Assembly: GCA_050633705.1 (NCBI GenBank) | Contig: JBOEGZ010000011.1 | Span: 23,678 to 87,677, forward strand | Source of the DNA: JAJFHI01 sp050633705 | GTDB taxonomy: Bacteria; Pseudomonadota; Alphaproteobacteria; Rhizobiales; Hyphomicrobiaceae | Length of the DNA stretch: 64,000 nt | Direction of reading: 5' to 3' | In this document: piece after piece, positions 26,727 to 34,982 of the stretch | Layout: every line of letters begins with the position of its first letter | How positions within the stretch are numbered: position 1 is the stretch's first letter | Position numbers and translations under genes: made by a program | The notes under the pieces: generated by a model | Database searches by the model: none | What the model was told of the DNA's origin: nothing | The model's input: the letters and a program-made list of their open reading frames with translations, nothing else

Positions 26727-27926
26727 TTACGCTGCATCCAGCGCTCTCAGTGCGCCAGCAAAGCGGCGAAGACCTTCGCCGATATCAGCCTCGTCAATCG
26801 TCAGTGGCGGCAATATGCGGATGACGTTGTCGCCGGCGCCAACAACCAATAGTTTTTCTTGCAATGCTGCCTGCGTGAATGAGGCAATCGGTGCAGCCAA
26901 CTTAACGCCCGATAACAAGCCACGCCCACGCACATCAAGAATTTGGCCCGGAAACATATCCTGCAACTCTGCCAGCCCTTGGCGTAATCGCAGAGCCTTT
27001 TGCTGTACGGCTTCCATAAAGCCTGGATCAAGCACAACATCGAGTACAGCATTCCCAACCGCCATCGCCAATGGATTGCCGCCAAATGTTGAGCCGTGCG
27101 TGCCAGCTGTCATGCCGCGTGCGGCCTCTTGCGTGGCCACAAATGCACCCATTGGAAATCCACTGCCAAGTCCTTTGGCAAGCGCCATGATATCGGGTGT
27201 CACGCCCGACCATTCATGCGCAAACAGTTTGCCTGTGCGGCCGATCCCCGTCTGCACTTCGTCGAAAATCAATAAAATCCCATGTTCATCGCAAAGCTCT
27301 CTTAAGCCAACCAGGCAGGTATCTGGAATAGTGCGAGCCCCACCTTCACCAAGGACTGGCTCAACCATAATTGCGGCTGTCTCGGGCCCAATTGCCGCTT
27401 TGACGCCATCATGGTCACCAAACGCTACCGTGTCGAAGCCATCGACACGCGGCCCAAAGCCTTCGAGGTGTTTTGGATTGTTGCCCGCCGACAGTGTCGC
27501 CAGCGTGCGCCCGTGAAAGGCGCCAGAGAACGTAATAATGCGCCAGCGCTCCGGTTGATCACCGACAGCAAAGTAACGGCGCGCTGTTTTTATCGCCCCC
27601 TCGCATGCCTCCGCACCTGAATTGCAAAAGAACACCTGATCGGCGAATGTCTCGTGAGCGAGCCGCTCTGCGAGCCTCTCCTGGCCCGCAATACGATAGA
27701 GGTTTGAGGTGTGCCAAAGCTTGTCAGCCTGTTCCTTCAATGCCTCAACCAGACGAGGGTGTGCATGCCCTAATGCCGTGACCGCGATACCTGAGGTAAA
27801 ATCCAGGTAGCGATCACCATCCGCCGTCATCAGCCATGCACCTTCACCGCGCTCAAAGGCAACGTCCTGACGTGCATAGGTTGCCATTACAGCTTGGTTG
27901 CCAACGATTGTGTTGGATGCAGACAT
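26727..27926 (-). CDS. argD: Acetylornithine aminotransferase
   Basis: A class III PLP aminotransferase of 399 residues that converts N-acetylglutamate semialdehyde to N-acetylornithine, and often also works as succinyl-DAP aminotransferase. Motifs: FFCNSGAEACEGAIKTARRY, TFSGAFHGRTLATLSAG, IFDEVQTGIGRTG, and the PLP lysine in IMALAKGLGSGFP. The ATG at 27926 (MSASNTIVGNQAV) is chosen; others at 27956 and 27887 are possible. In this organism it could serve both arginine and lysine synthesis, since the succinylase DAP pathway (dapD, dapE) is present and no separate dapC is seen here. Confidence 0.93.
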   Translation of the reverse strand: MSASNTIVGNQAVMATYARQDVAFERGEGAWLMTADGDRYLDFTSGIAVTALGHAHPRLVEALKEQADKLWHTSNLYRIAGQERLAERLAHETFADQVFFCNSGAEACEGAIKTARRYFAVGDQPERWRIITFSGAFHGRTLATLSAGNNPKHLEGFGPRVDGFDTVAFGDHDGVKAAIGPETAAIMVEPVLGEGGARTIPDTCLVGLRELCDEHGILLIFDEVQTGIGRTGKLFAHEWSGVTPDIMALAKGLGSGFPMGAFVATQEAARGMTAGTHGSTFGGNPLAMAVGNAVLDVVLDPGFMEAVQQKALRLRQGLAELQDMFPGQILDVRGRGLLSGVKLAAPIASFTQAALQEKLLVVGAGDNVIRILPPLTIDEADIGEGLRRFAGALRALDAA

Positions 27927-28572
27927 CGTCCCAGTCTTGATTTCTAAGTTTTGCATTTTGGCGTTGATAACTTTACCCACCGGACCCGCAAAAGCGCGCA
28001 GTTTGCAAACACTCATTATCAACATGAACAAACGAAAAACGCCGCAAACAGCGGCGAAAGCGAAGCAGGGGTGATACGCTTGGTGGCGAGGACTGTCAAC
28101 GCCTCGGCACACATCAAATGGCCGATTTAACTGGTGTTTGGCCCCATCAGGGTGCCGAAAAGCTGGACTTAAGTCGGCAAATTTTTGATGTGCTGAGGGT
28201 GAGATTTTATGTTGCTGTTACGCCACGTGCACCCCTCAATGCCGGTCGGAAATGAAGTGCTGGGTTGTGGAGCTGATTCCAGATGTTGTAATCCTAAGGC
28301 CCCAGACAACGAGATCTTGCGGTTTCGCAGATCAATCCCTAAATTACGTTGTATGGTCAGACACTTAGGATGTATGTGCCATCCATAAGTGCTTTGTAGT
28401 TAGTACCGCGTTTTTTCAGTTCAGCGTCAGTTTAGCGTGCCGGTGTGAATGATGGTCTTCACCGTGTGAAAACACGTGTGTTCGCCCCTCCTCCACCGCA
28501 TTCCATTTGGCAACTGCGTTCTCCTTACCGGGGGCCTGCAGAATGCCACTTAATCTGTCTGGAGCAAAGCCG
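27927..28572. other. 646-base gap between divergent argD and gcrA
   Basis: No convincing gene. GCCGC/GCGGC flank a 5-base loop near 28040-28054. One GANTC site (28275-28279) lies upstream of gcrA. A 59-codon open frame at 28209-28388 has unusual Cys-rich composition and no recognisable similarity, and is not called. The region must hold the argD and gcrA promoters. Confidence 0.5.
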
Positions 28573-29133
28573 ATGGCGTGGACCGATGAACGTGTAGATA
28601 TTCTCAAGAAGCTTTGGGCCGAAGGCCTAAGTGCCAGCCAGATCGCTGGCCGTCTTGGAGGCGTCACTCGCAACGCAGTGATTGGTAAAGTACACCGGCT
28701 TGGTCTGTCAGGCCGTGCGACCACCTCGCGCTTGAAGACACATCGCCCGCGCAATCGTGTGCCCGGCACACCAAAGCGCAATACAAAAGCGAAATTCGCC
28801 AACACCGGCAATCCTGCCCTGAGGGCGCTTTACAACGGGGAAGCAGAACCGTTCGCGCCGAAGGAAGAACTCGTTATTCCAGAAGCCGAGCGCAAATCCA
28901 TCCAATCTCTGGAAGAAAACCACTGCCGTTGGCCAATTGGCGACCCACAAGCCGACGACTTCCACTTCTGCGGTAAAACAAAGGTACCGGGCCTACCTTA
29001 TTGCGAACACCACTCATGCCGCGCATTTCAGCCACCGCAATCACGCCGTCGCAATGCAAACCAACAGACGATCGTCGCACCACCTCAACAAGCAGCGATT
29101 GAATCCAAGAAAGAACAGAAAGTCGGAAGCTAG
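28573..29133 (+). CDS. gcrA: GcrA cell cycle regulator
   Basis: A 186-residue GcrA-family transcription factor, which in Caulobacter works with sigma-70 RNA polymerase at promoters carrying CcrM-methylated GANTC sites. The N-terminal DNA-binding domain reads MAWTDERVDILKKLWAEGLS then ASQIAGRLGGVTRNAVIGKV. The C-terminus has the conserved Cys/His-bearing CRWPIGDPQADDFHFCGK and PYCEHHSCRAFQP. The ATG at 28573 is preceded by GGAG at 8 bases and matches the family start; an ATG at 28507 would add 22 residues. A strong terminator follows. Confidence 0.95.
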   Translation: MAWTDERVDILKKLWAEGLSASQIAGRLGGVTRNAVIGKVHRLGLSGRATTSRLKTHRPRNRVPGTPKRNTKAKFANTGNPALRALYNGEAEPFAPKEELVIPEAERKSIQSLEENHCRWPIGDPQADDFHFCGKTKVPGLPYCEHHSCRAFQPPQSRRRNANQQTIVAPPQQAAIESKKEQKVGS

Positions 29134-29199
29134 AACGAGAACAACACTCAGTTCAGCATTCGACACCTGCCAGCGCCACGCGCGGCAGCGGGGGGAGAA

Positions 29200-29239
29200 G
29201 ACCGGATGTCATGGGGGTGACATCCGGTCTTCTTTTTTT
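29200..29239 (+). terminator. Strong rho-independent terminator of gcrA
   Basis: GACCGGATGTCA (29200-29211) pairs perfectly with TGACATCCGGTC (29218-29229) around a 6-base loop, followed by TTCTTTTTTT. It lies 66 bases after the gcrA stop. Confidence 0.93.
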
Positions 29240-29397
29240 GTCGTGACCAAACCGTGCCCGCAGTTGAATGTTCGTTTTAGATCGAGGCGCATTCACCGCC
29301 CAATCCTCCAACACTCACAAAACCAATTCTAGACTTGAATCAAAACGCATCGCAGCAGATCATGTTGCAAGAGCATTCGACATCAAGGACATCAGCT

Positions 29398-30282
29398 ATG
29401 GCGAAGACCGAACAAGACAGCGGCAATGAACTTGCTCAAAAATTCGATATAGACTCGCCCAAGTTGGCCTCTTGGGTCGAAGACAATGCCTTGTCTTGCG
29501 ACGGCTTTCCTTACGACAAAAAGATCAAACGCAAGGACTACGAAAAAGAGTTATTTGAGCTGCAGATTGAGTTGGTAAAGCTGCAAACACATGTAAATAC
29601 CAGCGGCGATCGAATTGTTTGCTTGTTCGAAGGGCGTGATACGGCTGGAAAAGGCGGTTGCATCAAGCGTATCATGATGTACCTCAACCCCCGCGCAGCC
29701 CGCACGGTTGCACTCGCCAAACCCACTGAAACCGAGCAAGGTCAATGGTACTTCCAACGCTATGCCACCCACCTTCCGACCGCAGGTGAAATCGTTTTGT
29801 TCGATCGCTCTTGGTACAATCGCGCCGGCGTCGAACGTGTCATGGGTTACTGCGACGAACAGCAGTTGGCCAAGTTTCTGCGCACAGCCCCACGGTTTGA
29901 GCAAATCTTGGTCGATGATGGCATCAAATTCTTCAAATTCTTTCTAACCATTGGCCAAGAAATGCAGCTTAAGCGTTTTCATGACCGCCGCCACAATCCA
30001 GTAAAACGATGGAAGCTCACCGCCAACGACCTTGCCTCAATACCGAAGTGGGACGCTTACACCGAAGCGCGCAACGAGATGTTTGACTTTACTCACACGA
30101 CAACCTGTCCGTGGACCGTCGTGCGTGCCAATGACCAACGCCGCGCACGACTTGAAACAATTCGCCACATCCTGACAAACATCGATTACGAAAACAAAGA
30201 CGACAAAATAGTCGGCAATCCTGATCCAAAGATCATTACCAATAACCCAGCCGAATTTTTTGATGGGAACGAAACCGGTTAA
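29398..30282 (+). CDS. ppk2: Polyphosphate kinase 2
   Basis: A 294-residue PPK2-family P-loop kinase that transfers phosphate between polyphosphate and nucleoside phosphates. Walker A reads FEGRDTAGKGGCIKRI, and the lid and Walker B region reads IVLFDRSWYNRAGVERVMG. Further conserved stretches are RHNPVKRWKLTANDL and PWTVVRANDQRRARLE. Length and motifs fit single-domain class I PPK2 enzymes; ADP versus GDP preference cannot be read. AAGGA (29385-29389) sits 8 bases before the ATG at 29398, so this start is preferred over 29335 or 29362. It converges with the TetR gene. Confidence 0.93.
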   Translation: MAKTEQDSGNELAQKFDIDSPKLASWVEDNALSCDGFPYDKKIKRKDYEKELFELQIELVKLQTHVNTSGDRIVCLFEGRDTAGKGGCIKRIMMYLNPRAARTVALAKPTETEQGQWYFQRYATHLPTAGEIVLFDRSWYNRAGVERVMGYCDEQQLAKFLRTAPRFEQILVDDGIKFFKFFLTIGQEMQLKRFHDRRHNPVKRWKLTANDLASIPKWDAYTEARNEMFDFTHTTTCPWTVVRANDQRRARLETIRHILTNIDYENKDDKIVGNPDPKIITNNPAEFFDGNETG

Positions 30283-30305
30283 TCTTCTGGCGTAGAAAAT
30301 TCAGT

Positions 30306-30953
30306 TCATTTTCCAGTTTGCAAATATGGACGAACCAGCGCCACAATGTTTTCTGCATAGTCGTTGTTGTAGGGCTTTCGGTCGGCGGCCAGCAGGCGAT
30401 ACCAGAACGCGCCCAACAACACATCGACCATCAAGTCACCATCAACGTTTTTGTGAAACTGTCCCGTTTTTTTACCGTGCGCAATGATATCGTAAAGGTA
30501 ACTGCGGCGTAGCGATAAAAGCCTCTCGCTAAAATTCTCCCGAAACGCCGGATCGATTTGACCTTCTGCGATCAATGCGCGAAAGCCCTGTGCAACAGGT
30601 CGGCTGCGGTGAATTCGAAACAATCGCTTCAAATGATCCTCCAGATCGGTGATGGCGTCATCCGTGGGATCAAATTCTGGCAAACGGCGTAGACTTTCTT
30701 CGCGATAAAATTCCAGAAACAGGTCTGCTTTTGTTTTCCACCAACGATAAATCGTTGGCTTTCCAACTTTGGCCTGAGCGGCAATACGTTCAATCGTTAT
30801 GTCTTGGTAATCCAGTGTTTCGAGCAATTCAGCCGCGGCATCGAGGATCGCTCGATGTGCACTGGCACAACGCGGTCGACCGCGCCCTCGCGGCTCGTCT
30901 GCCTCAGCAGCTTCCGCCTTCGCCGTCCCAGCTTTCTCTCTTGTATCCGCCAT
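30306..30953 (-). CDS. TetR/AcrR family transcriptional regulator
   Basis: A 215-residue regulator. After a charged N-terminal tail (Ala/Glu/Lys-rich, then PRGRGRPRCAS) comes a TetR helix-turn-helix: AILDAAAELLETLDYQDITI then IAAQAKVGKPTIYRWWKTKA. The C-terminal ligand domain is helical, with a motif RPVAQGFRALIAEGQIDPAF seen in the TetR_C family near AefR-like regulators. The ATG at 30953 (MADTREKAG) is preferred over one at 30980. Neighbours give no clear target: ppk2 converges on it, and a Tad-domain gene diverges after a 313-base gap. Confidence 0.9.
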   Translation of the reverse strand: MADTREKAGTAKAEAAEADEPRGRGRPRCASAHRAILDAAAELLETLDYQDITIERIAAQAKVGKPTIYRWWKTKADLFLEFYREESLRRLPEFDPTDDAITDLEDHLKRLFRIHRSRPVAQGFRALIAEGQIDPAFRENFSERLLSLRRSYLYDIIAHGKKTGQFHKNVDGDLMVDVLLGAFWYRLLAADRKPYNNDYAENIVALVRPYLQTGK

Positions 30954-31266
30954 TGTCGTCAACCCAGGCTTTCTTCGCATTGAAACAACACTTTGCTTTG
31001 ACAGTCGCAAATCGAGCGCGCACCTTAATACGTTTCGGGGAATAACGAAATACCGGTCATTCGAGACTTCGCAGTCGGGTGGTGTGTCATGAATTGAGAC
31101 GCATAAAACGAACTTTTTTACCGCAATAAATTAGGAATTCAGATACTTAGCGCCAGAGTAACCATTCTCACATTCGCGGTGATGTAAAACCTATTTTTCA
31201 GTTTCGCACCGAACCCGACGAACAATAGTCGACATTTCAAAACACTGACGTGAGAGCGTGTGACCG
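30954..31266. other. 313-base gap between divergent TetR and Tad-domain genes
   Basis: No gene seen. It is AT-richer than its surroundings and should hold both promoters. No clear operator palindrome was found by eye. Confidence 0.4.
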
Positions 31267-31893
31267 ATGGCGAACACAAGTAGACGTTCATTTTTACACC
31301 TGCTCAAGTGTTTTCATAAGGATCCACAAGGCAGTGTGTTGATCCTCTACGCAGGCCTAGCGTTACCTTTTTTTGCGATTGTCGGTGGTGCAATCGACTA
31401 CGCCCGCGTTGTCAGTGACCGTTCCGAACTTATACAAGCATCTGACGCAGCCGCGATCGCGGCAGGCAATCTGTCATCCAAACCAGAAGATATTCCTTCG
31501 ATATTCGATGCACACTTCAAAGCCAATCTTCCTAACCGACTTGCAAAGACGCCTTACAAATTCGAAGTCGACAATGACACCGGAAAAATTACGGCCACGA
31601 TAGATCATGCCGTAAAGATGCACTTTGCAGCCATCCTCGGCATAAAGCATGTGAAGGTCTCCGTAAAAGCGACCGGACAATTCGTTATTATGGCGAACAA
31701 TGAAGGATCGCCATTTGGCACGGGGAAACCGGTTGGGGATGCCTTTGATCTCGAAGCCGAGAAAAGGCGGATCATGCGAAACATTCGTGCACAGGTAAAA
31801 CGCGCCCGCTTGCAGGGCGTTAAGCTGCCTGAAATTTCAGAAAAGAAGTTGGAAAAATATGCCGAGCATTTGGCACGCCAATCGAAGCGATAA
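31267..31893 (+). CDS. Orphan Tad-domain (TadE/TadG-like N-terminus) membrane protein
   Basis: A 208-residue protein beginning with a basic N-terminus, then GSVLILYAGLALPFFAIVGG, a transmembrane segment followed by AIDYARVVSDRSELIQASDA and AAIAAGN. This is the Tad domain (putative Flp pilus-assembly TadE/G-like) seen at the start of TadG proteins. The remainder is an extracytoplasmic beta-rich stretch and then a basic helical tail (RRIMRNIRAQVKRARLQGV). It lacks the VWA domain of full TadG proteins, and no tad/cpa genes are nearby, so its role as a pilus part is unproven. Confidence 0.78.
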   Translation: MANTSRRSFLHLLKCFHKDPQGSVLILYAGLALPFFAIVGGAIDYARVVSDRSELIQASDAAAIAAGNLSSKPEDIPSIFDAHFKANLPNRLAKTPYKFEVDNDTGKITATIDHAVKMHFAAILGIKHVKVSVKATGQFVIMANNEGSPFGTGKPVGDAFDLEAEKRRIMRNIRAQVKRARLQGVKLPEISEKKLEKYAEHLARQSKR

Positions 31894-31966
31894 TCCCAAT
31901 TTACTCCACGCCCAGAACTATCCGAGCTATTCCATAATCACAACGCCCATGCTGTGATAGACTCTC

Positions 31967-32458
31967 GTGATGAGCAACCTTAACCTTCCAGAAGACGGCC
32001 GACAATCGGCGACCGCTCTTGATATCCAACGTGGCACGATGCGGATGTTGCGCGCCCATGCCTTTGCGCCAATTTGCGAACACGCTCTGGCGAACAATCG
32101 CCGCGCAGACATCATCGCACTTTCAGATAAGGGCGAGGTGTGGATCATTGAAATCAAATCATCGCTTGAAGATTTTCGCGCAGACAACAAATGGCCAGAA
32201 TATCGCGACTATTGCGATCGTTTTTTCTTCGCCGTAAAGCCAGAGTTTCCAAGTCATATTTTGCCTGAAAATACAGGACTCATTCTGGCCGACCGATTTC
32301 AAGCGGAAATTGTACAAGATGCGCCCGAACACCGCCTTGGTGCCCCGCGAAGAAAAGCTCTGACACTCGCTGTCGCCCGCGCCGCAGCCCTGAGACTGGC
32401 GAAGGCCGTTGATCCGGACTTACCAACCCGAGTTGATGCTTGGCGCCCCGGAAAATAA
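31967..32458 (+). CDS. mmcB: MmcB family DNA repair protein
   Basis: A 163-residue protein of the MmcB family, linked in Caulobacter to SOS-dependent mitomycin C resistance. Visible signature: RGTMRMLRAHAFAPICEHA then NNRRADIIALSDKGEVWIIE and IKSSLEDFRADNKWPEY. The D...E-x-K arrangement (ADI...IEIKSS) resembles a PD-(D/E)xK nuclease core. Start is GTG at 31967 or ATG at 31970. No GTTC-N7-GTTC LexA site was seen in the ~75 bases upstream, so SOS control is not shown here. Confidence 0.87.
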   Translation: MMSNLNLPEDGRQSATALDIQRGTMRMLRAHAFAPICEHALANNRRADIIALSDKGEVWIIEIKSSLEDFRADNKWPEYRDYCDRFFFAVKPEFPSHILPENTGLILADRFQAEIVQDAPEHRLGAPRRKALTLAVARAAALRLAKAVDPDLPTRVDAWRPGK

Positions 32459-32459
32459 A

Positions 32460-32499
32460 ATAAAATAAAAAAAGACCAAGCCTTTCGGGCTTGGTCTTG
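32460..32499. terminator. Terminator shared by mmcB and regA
   Basis: GACCAAGCC (32474-32482) pairs with GGCTTGGTC (32488-32496) around TTTCG. An A-rich run (32460-32473) lies on the left, giving a long T-run on the minus strand for regA. On the plus strand the tail is short (TTGAATT), so it works best for regA. Confidence 0.85.
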
Positions 32500-32527
32500 A
32501 ATTCGTTGGTCCGAACAAGACCTAAAA

Positions 32528-33091
32528 TCACCGCGGCGCGCGCTTTGCTAGAATGCGTTGCAATGTGCGCCGGTGCATGTTGAGACGCCGCGCGGTCTCG
32601 GAGACATTGCGATTGCACAATTCATATACGCGTTGAATGTGTTCCCAGCGCACACGATCTGCTGACATGGGATTTTCAGGTGGTGGCGCTTTTGAATTCG
32701 GTGGTGCAAGAAGTGCATCCGTCACGTCATCGGCATCAGCAGGTTTGGCGAGATAATCAACCGCACCGAGTTTCACCGCCGTAACGGCAGTGGCGATGTT
32801 TCCATAGCCAGTAAGAACAATCGCGCGTGCATCGGGACGTACGTGCGCCAATTCGGCAATCACGTCCAGACCATTGCCGTCTTCAAGGCGCATATCAACA
32901 ACTGCAAAAGCCGGCGCTTTTTCGCGAATGAGATCGATGCCTTCACTGACAGATGGCGCACCACGCACTTCAAAGCCACGTGTTTCCATAGCTCGTACAA
33001 GACGCTGCAAAAATGCACGGTCATCGTCAACAATTACCAGGGAGCGATCTTCCGGTAGCTCATCCTGGCGAAATGACAAGTCTTCAGTCAT
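32528..33091 (-). CDS. regA: Response regulator of the ActR/RegA/PrrA family
   Basis: A 187-residue two-component regulator. The receiver domain has the acidic pair VDDD near residue 22, the phosphoacceptor Asp in VVDMRLEDG (D66) and the Lys in DYLAKPADAD. A Pro-rich linker (PPNSKAPPPENP) leads to a C-terminal Fis-type helix-turn-helix ELCNRNVSETARRLNMHRRT. This family controls respiration, redox-linked energy metabolism and, in phototrophs, photosynthesis genes. AGGAGG (33103-33108) lies 11 bases before the ATG. It is downstream of its kinase regB, separated by 206 bases. Confidence 0.95.
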   Translation of the reverse strand: MTEDLSFRQDELPEDRSLVIVDDDRAFLQRLVRAMETRGFEVRGAPSVSEGIDLIREKAPAFAVVDMRLEDGNGLDVIAELAHVRPDARAIVLTGYGNIATAVTAVKLGAVDYLAKPADADDVTDALLAPPNSKAPPPENPMSADRVRWEHIQRVYELCNRNVSETARRLNMHRRTLQRILAKRAPR

Positions 33092-33210
33092 TGCCCAATA
33101 GTCCTCCTGAGTTGGCCTCTTTTACAGTCCAGTATTGATTGGTGCAAATAGATACTCTCAAACTTAAAGATTAAGTGGCTCAAAGACCTGCACTTTGTCA
33201 CTGTCGATAG

Positions 33211-33231
33211 AAAAACAGCCCTAACGGCTAT
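33211..33231 (-). terminator. Weak terminator-like hairpin between regB and regA
   Basis: On the minus strand AGCC and GGCT flank GTTAG, followed by GTTTTTC. The stem is only 4-5 bp, so partial attenuation of regB-regA readthrough is the most it can suggest. Confidence 0.3.
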
Positions 33232-33297
33232 CCGAATTTAATCAAAACTTTCATGCAAGTGCAGATTATTCATCAGAAAGTATAAGCTCGCTGACGC

Positions 33298-34701
33298 TCA
33301 AACTGATTGCAACACGTCTCGCGGAGACTTCGCACGCCAGGCCATCGTGTCAATTGCGCCTTCGGCTTCAAACGCCCCCCTTGGCCACACAATTTGAACA
33401 ATAGCGCCATGAAGCGGGGCGGGACGATTGTCGAACGTCATGACCGCACCAGAGCGCTCAAGCAGTGTTTTTGCGATAAAGAAACCGAGCCCGAGACCAT
33501 TGCCTTTACTCCTTGCCCGCCGAACACTGCCATCAGGACGGGACGTAACGTATGGTTCTCCAAGACTGTCAATGAGATCCAACGCAAAGCCGGGTCCATC
33601 GTCACTGATGGTGACCGATACAATGTCTGCGTCCCATTGTGCCTCAACATCAACACGACGATCAGCAAAATCAACGGCATTCTCGATGATGTTGCCAATG
33701 CCAAAGATGACACCTGGTCGGCGTTGCCCCACGGGCTCAAGCGCACCGGTTTCGCTAGCACCTTCGAGCGGCTTACCGGTCACTGAAATATAAGCTTCAG
33801 AACCTTGATGGGCCAATGCTGCCTCATCAATAATCTCATGAATTGAAATACTTGCATGCATTGGATCCTGTTCGCCGGGACTTTTCGTAAGCTTTTTAAG
33901 GATCTCGCGGCACCTTTCGGCCTGGTCGCGCAGAACTTGAACATCTTCACGGAAGGCATCATCCTTATCAAATTGATGCTCCAGCTCTTTGGCGATTACT
34001 GAAATTGTCGAAAGAGGTGTACCCAGCTCATGTGCGGCAGCAGCAGCCAGGCCATCTAAGGCATGCAGGCGTTGTTCACGCGCAAGGATAAGCTCGGTTG
34101 CTGACAATGCTGCCGACATTTGCCGACGTTCTTTGGCCAAACGCCACGAATAAAATGCCAAGAAAGTGACACTTGCAGACACAGCTGCAATTAAACCCTG
34201 CTTGTAGACGTATGGCAGCTGGAAGTAGAGCCCTTCTTCCCAAGGCAGTGGTTCATAATAAAAAACCAGCACGATCGTTACGCCAATCGCGATAAGCCCG
34301 AGAAATACCGTGTTGGCCAGACGTAACGTCGCCGCAGAAACCGTAACAGGCGCCATGATCAACATCATGAACGGATTCTCGATGCCGCCTGTTAAGTAAA
34401 GTAGCCCGGCCAATTGCATCAGGTCATAGGTGAGCAGGACTGTTGCAAACGAGGCTGTCAACTTGTGGCGCGGGGGATAACGCACGGCGAGAAAGACGTT
34501 GAGCCAGGCAGAAACAGCAATCAATCCAAGGCACCAACCAATCGGCATTGGAAATTGGAGATAGAACGCAACGATCACAACGGCAATGAGCTGGCCAACA
34601 ACGGCAATCCAACGCAATCGCACCGTTGTTAGCAATCGCAACTGGCTGGCGTCGTGAGAGTATTCAGCTCCATGGTCTTCTGTATCAACCGTCAATGGCA
34701 C
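33298..34701 (-). CDS. regB: Sensor histidine kinase of the ActS/RegB/PrrB family
   Basis: A 467-residue redox-sensing kinase with six predicted membrane helices in residues ~30-190. The quinone-binding motif GGIENPF (105-111) between helices matches GGxxNPF of RegB. The H-box is AAAHELGTPLSTI (H224), and QAERCREIL places a cysteine at 264; both positions are almost the same as H225 and the redox-active C265 of Rhodobacter capsulatus RegB. The ATPase domain shows NIIENAVDFA, DDGPGFALD and GNGLGLGFFIAKTLLERSG. All sensing residues being present, it probably responds to ubiquinone and thiol redox state. No senC is adjacent. Confidence 0.95.
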   Translation of the reverse strand: MPLTVDTEDHGAEYSHDASQLRLLTTVRLRWIAVVGQLIAVVIVAFYLQFPMPIGWCLGLIAVSAWLNVFLAVRYPPRHKLTASFATVLLTYDLMQLAGLLYLTGGIENPFMMLIMAPVTVSAATLRLANTVFLGLIAIGVTIVLVFYYEPLPWEEGLYFQLPYVYKQGLIAAVSASVTFLAFYSWRLAKERRQMSAALSATELILAREQRLHALDGLAAAAAHELGTPLSTISVIAKELEHQFDKDDAFREDVQVLRDQAERCREILKKLTKSPGEQDPMHASISIHEIIDEAALAHQGSEAYISVTGKPLEGASETGALEPVGQRRPGVIFGIGNIIENAVDFADRRVDVEAQWDADIVSVTISDDGPGFALDLIDSLGEPYVTSRPDGSVRRARSKGNGLGLGFFIAKTLLERSGAVMTFDNRPAPLHGAIVQIVWPRGAFEAEGAIDTMAWRAKSPRDVLQSV

Positions 34702-34982
34702 AGGTTGCTTGGTCCTTTAAAACGAAGTTTCAATTCCAGAACTTCAATTTCGATACTCAGGCTTGTCGAAACCGAATTAACACACCCACAGCAAATACGA
34801 TGGTTGTGCATCGCACGTAAACCCCTTCGATTCTTTCGCACCGCCGCGAATCAATGCACCATGAAGTCTCTGATTTTCAGCGCAAAACGCCAAAAAGAGC
34901 GTTTCGTGCTGCAACAATAAAAGACACCGTATGCGTCTTAGGTCATGAGCGGGGCTTAGGGGCAACAAATTTGGGGGTGTCG

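Noticed and set aside
26815..27516. 233-codon open frame opposite argD
   Set aside because: Pro/Ser/Thr-rich composition typical of antisense frames, entirely inside a well-supported gene.
28209..28388. 59-codon Cys-rich open frame upstream of gcrA
   Set aside because: No ribosome binding site, no similarity and no supporting context.
31890..31970. LexA box upstream of mmcB
   Set aside because: Only a single GAAC half is present; no GTTC-N7-GTTC spacing on either strand.
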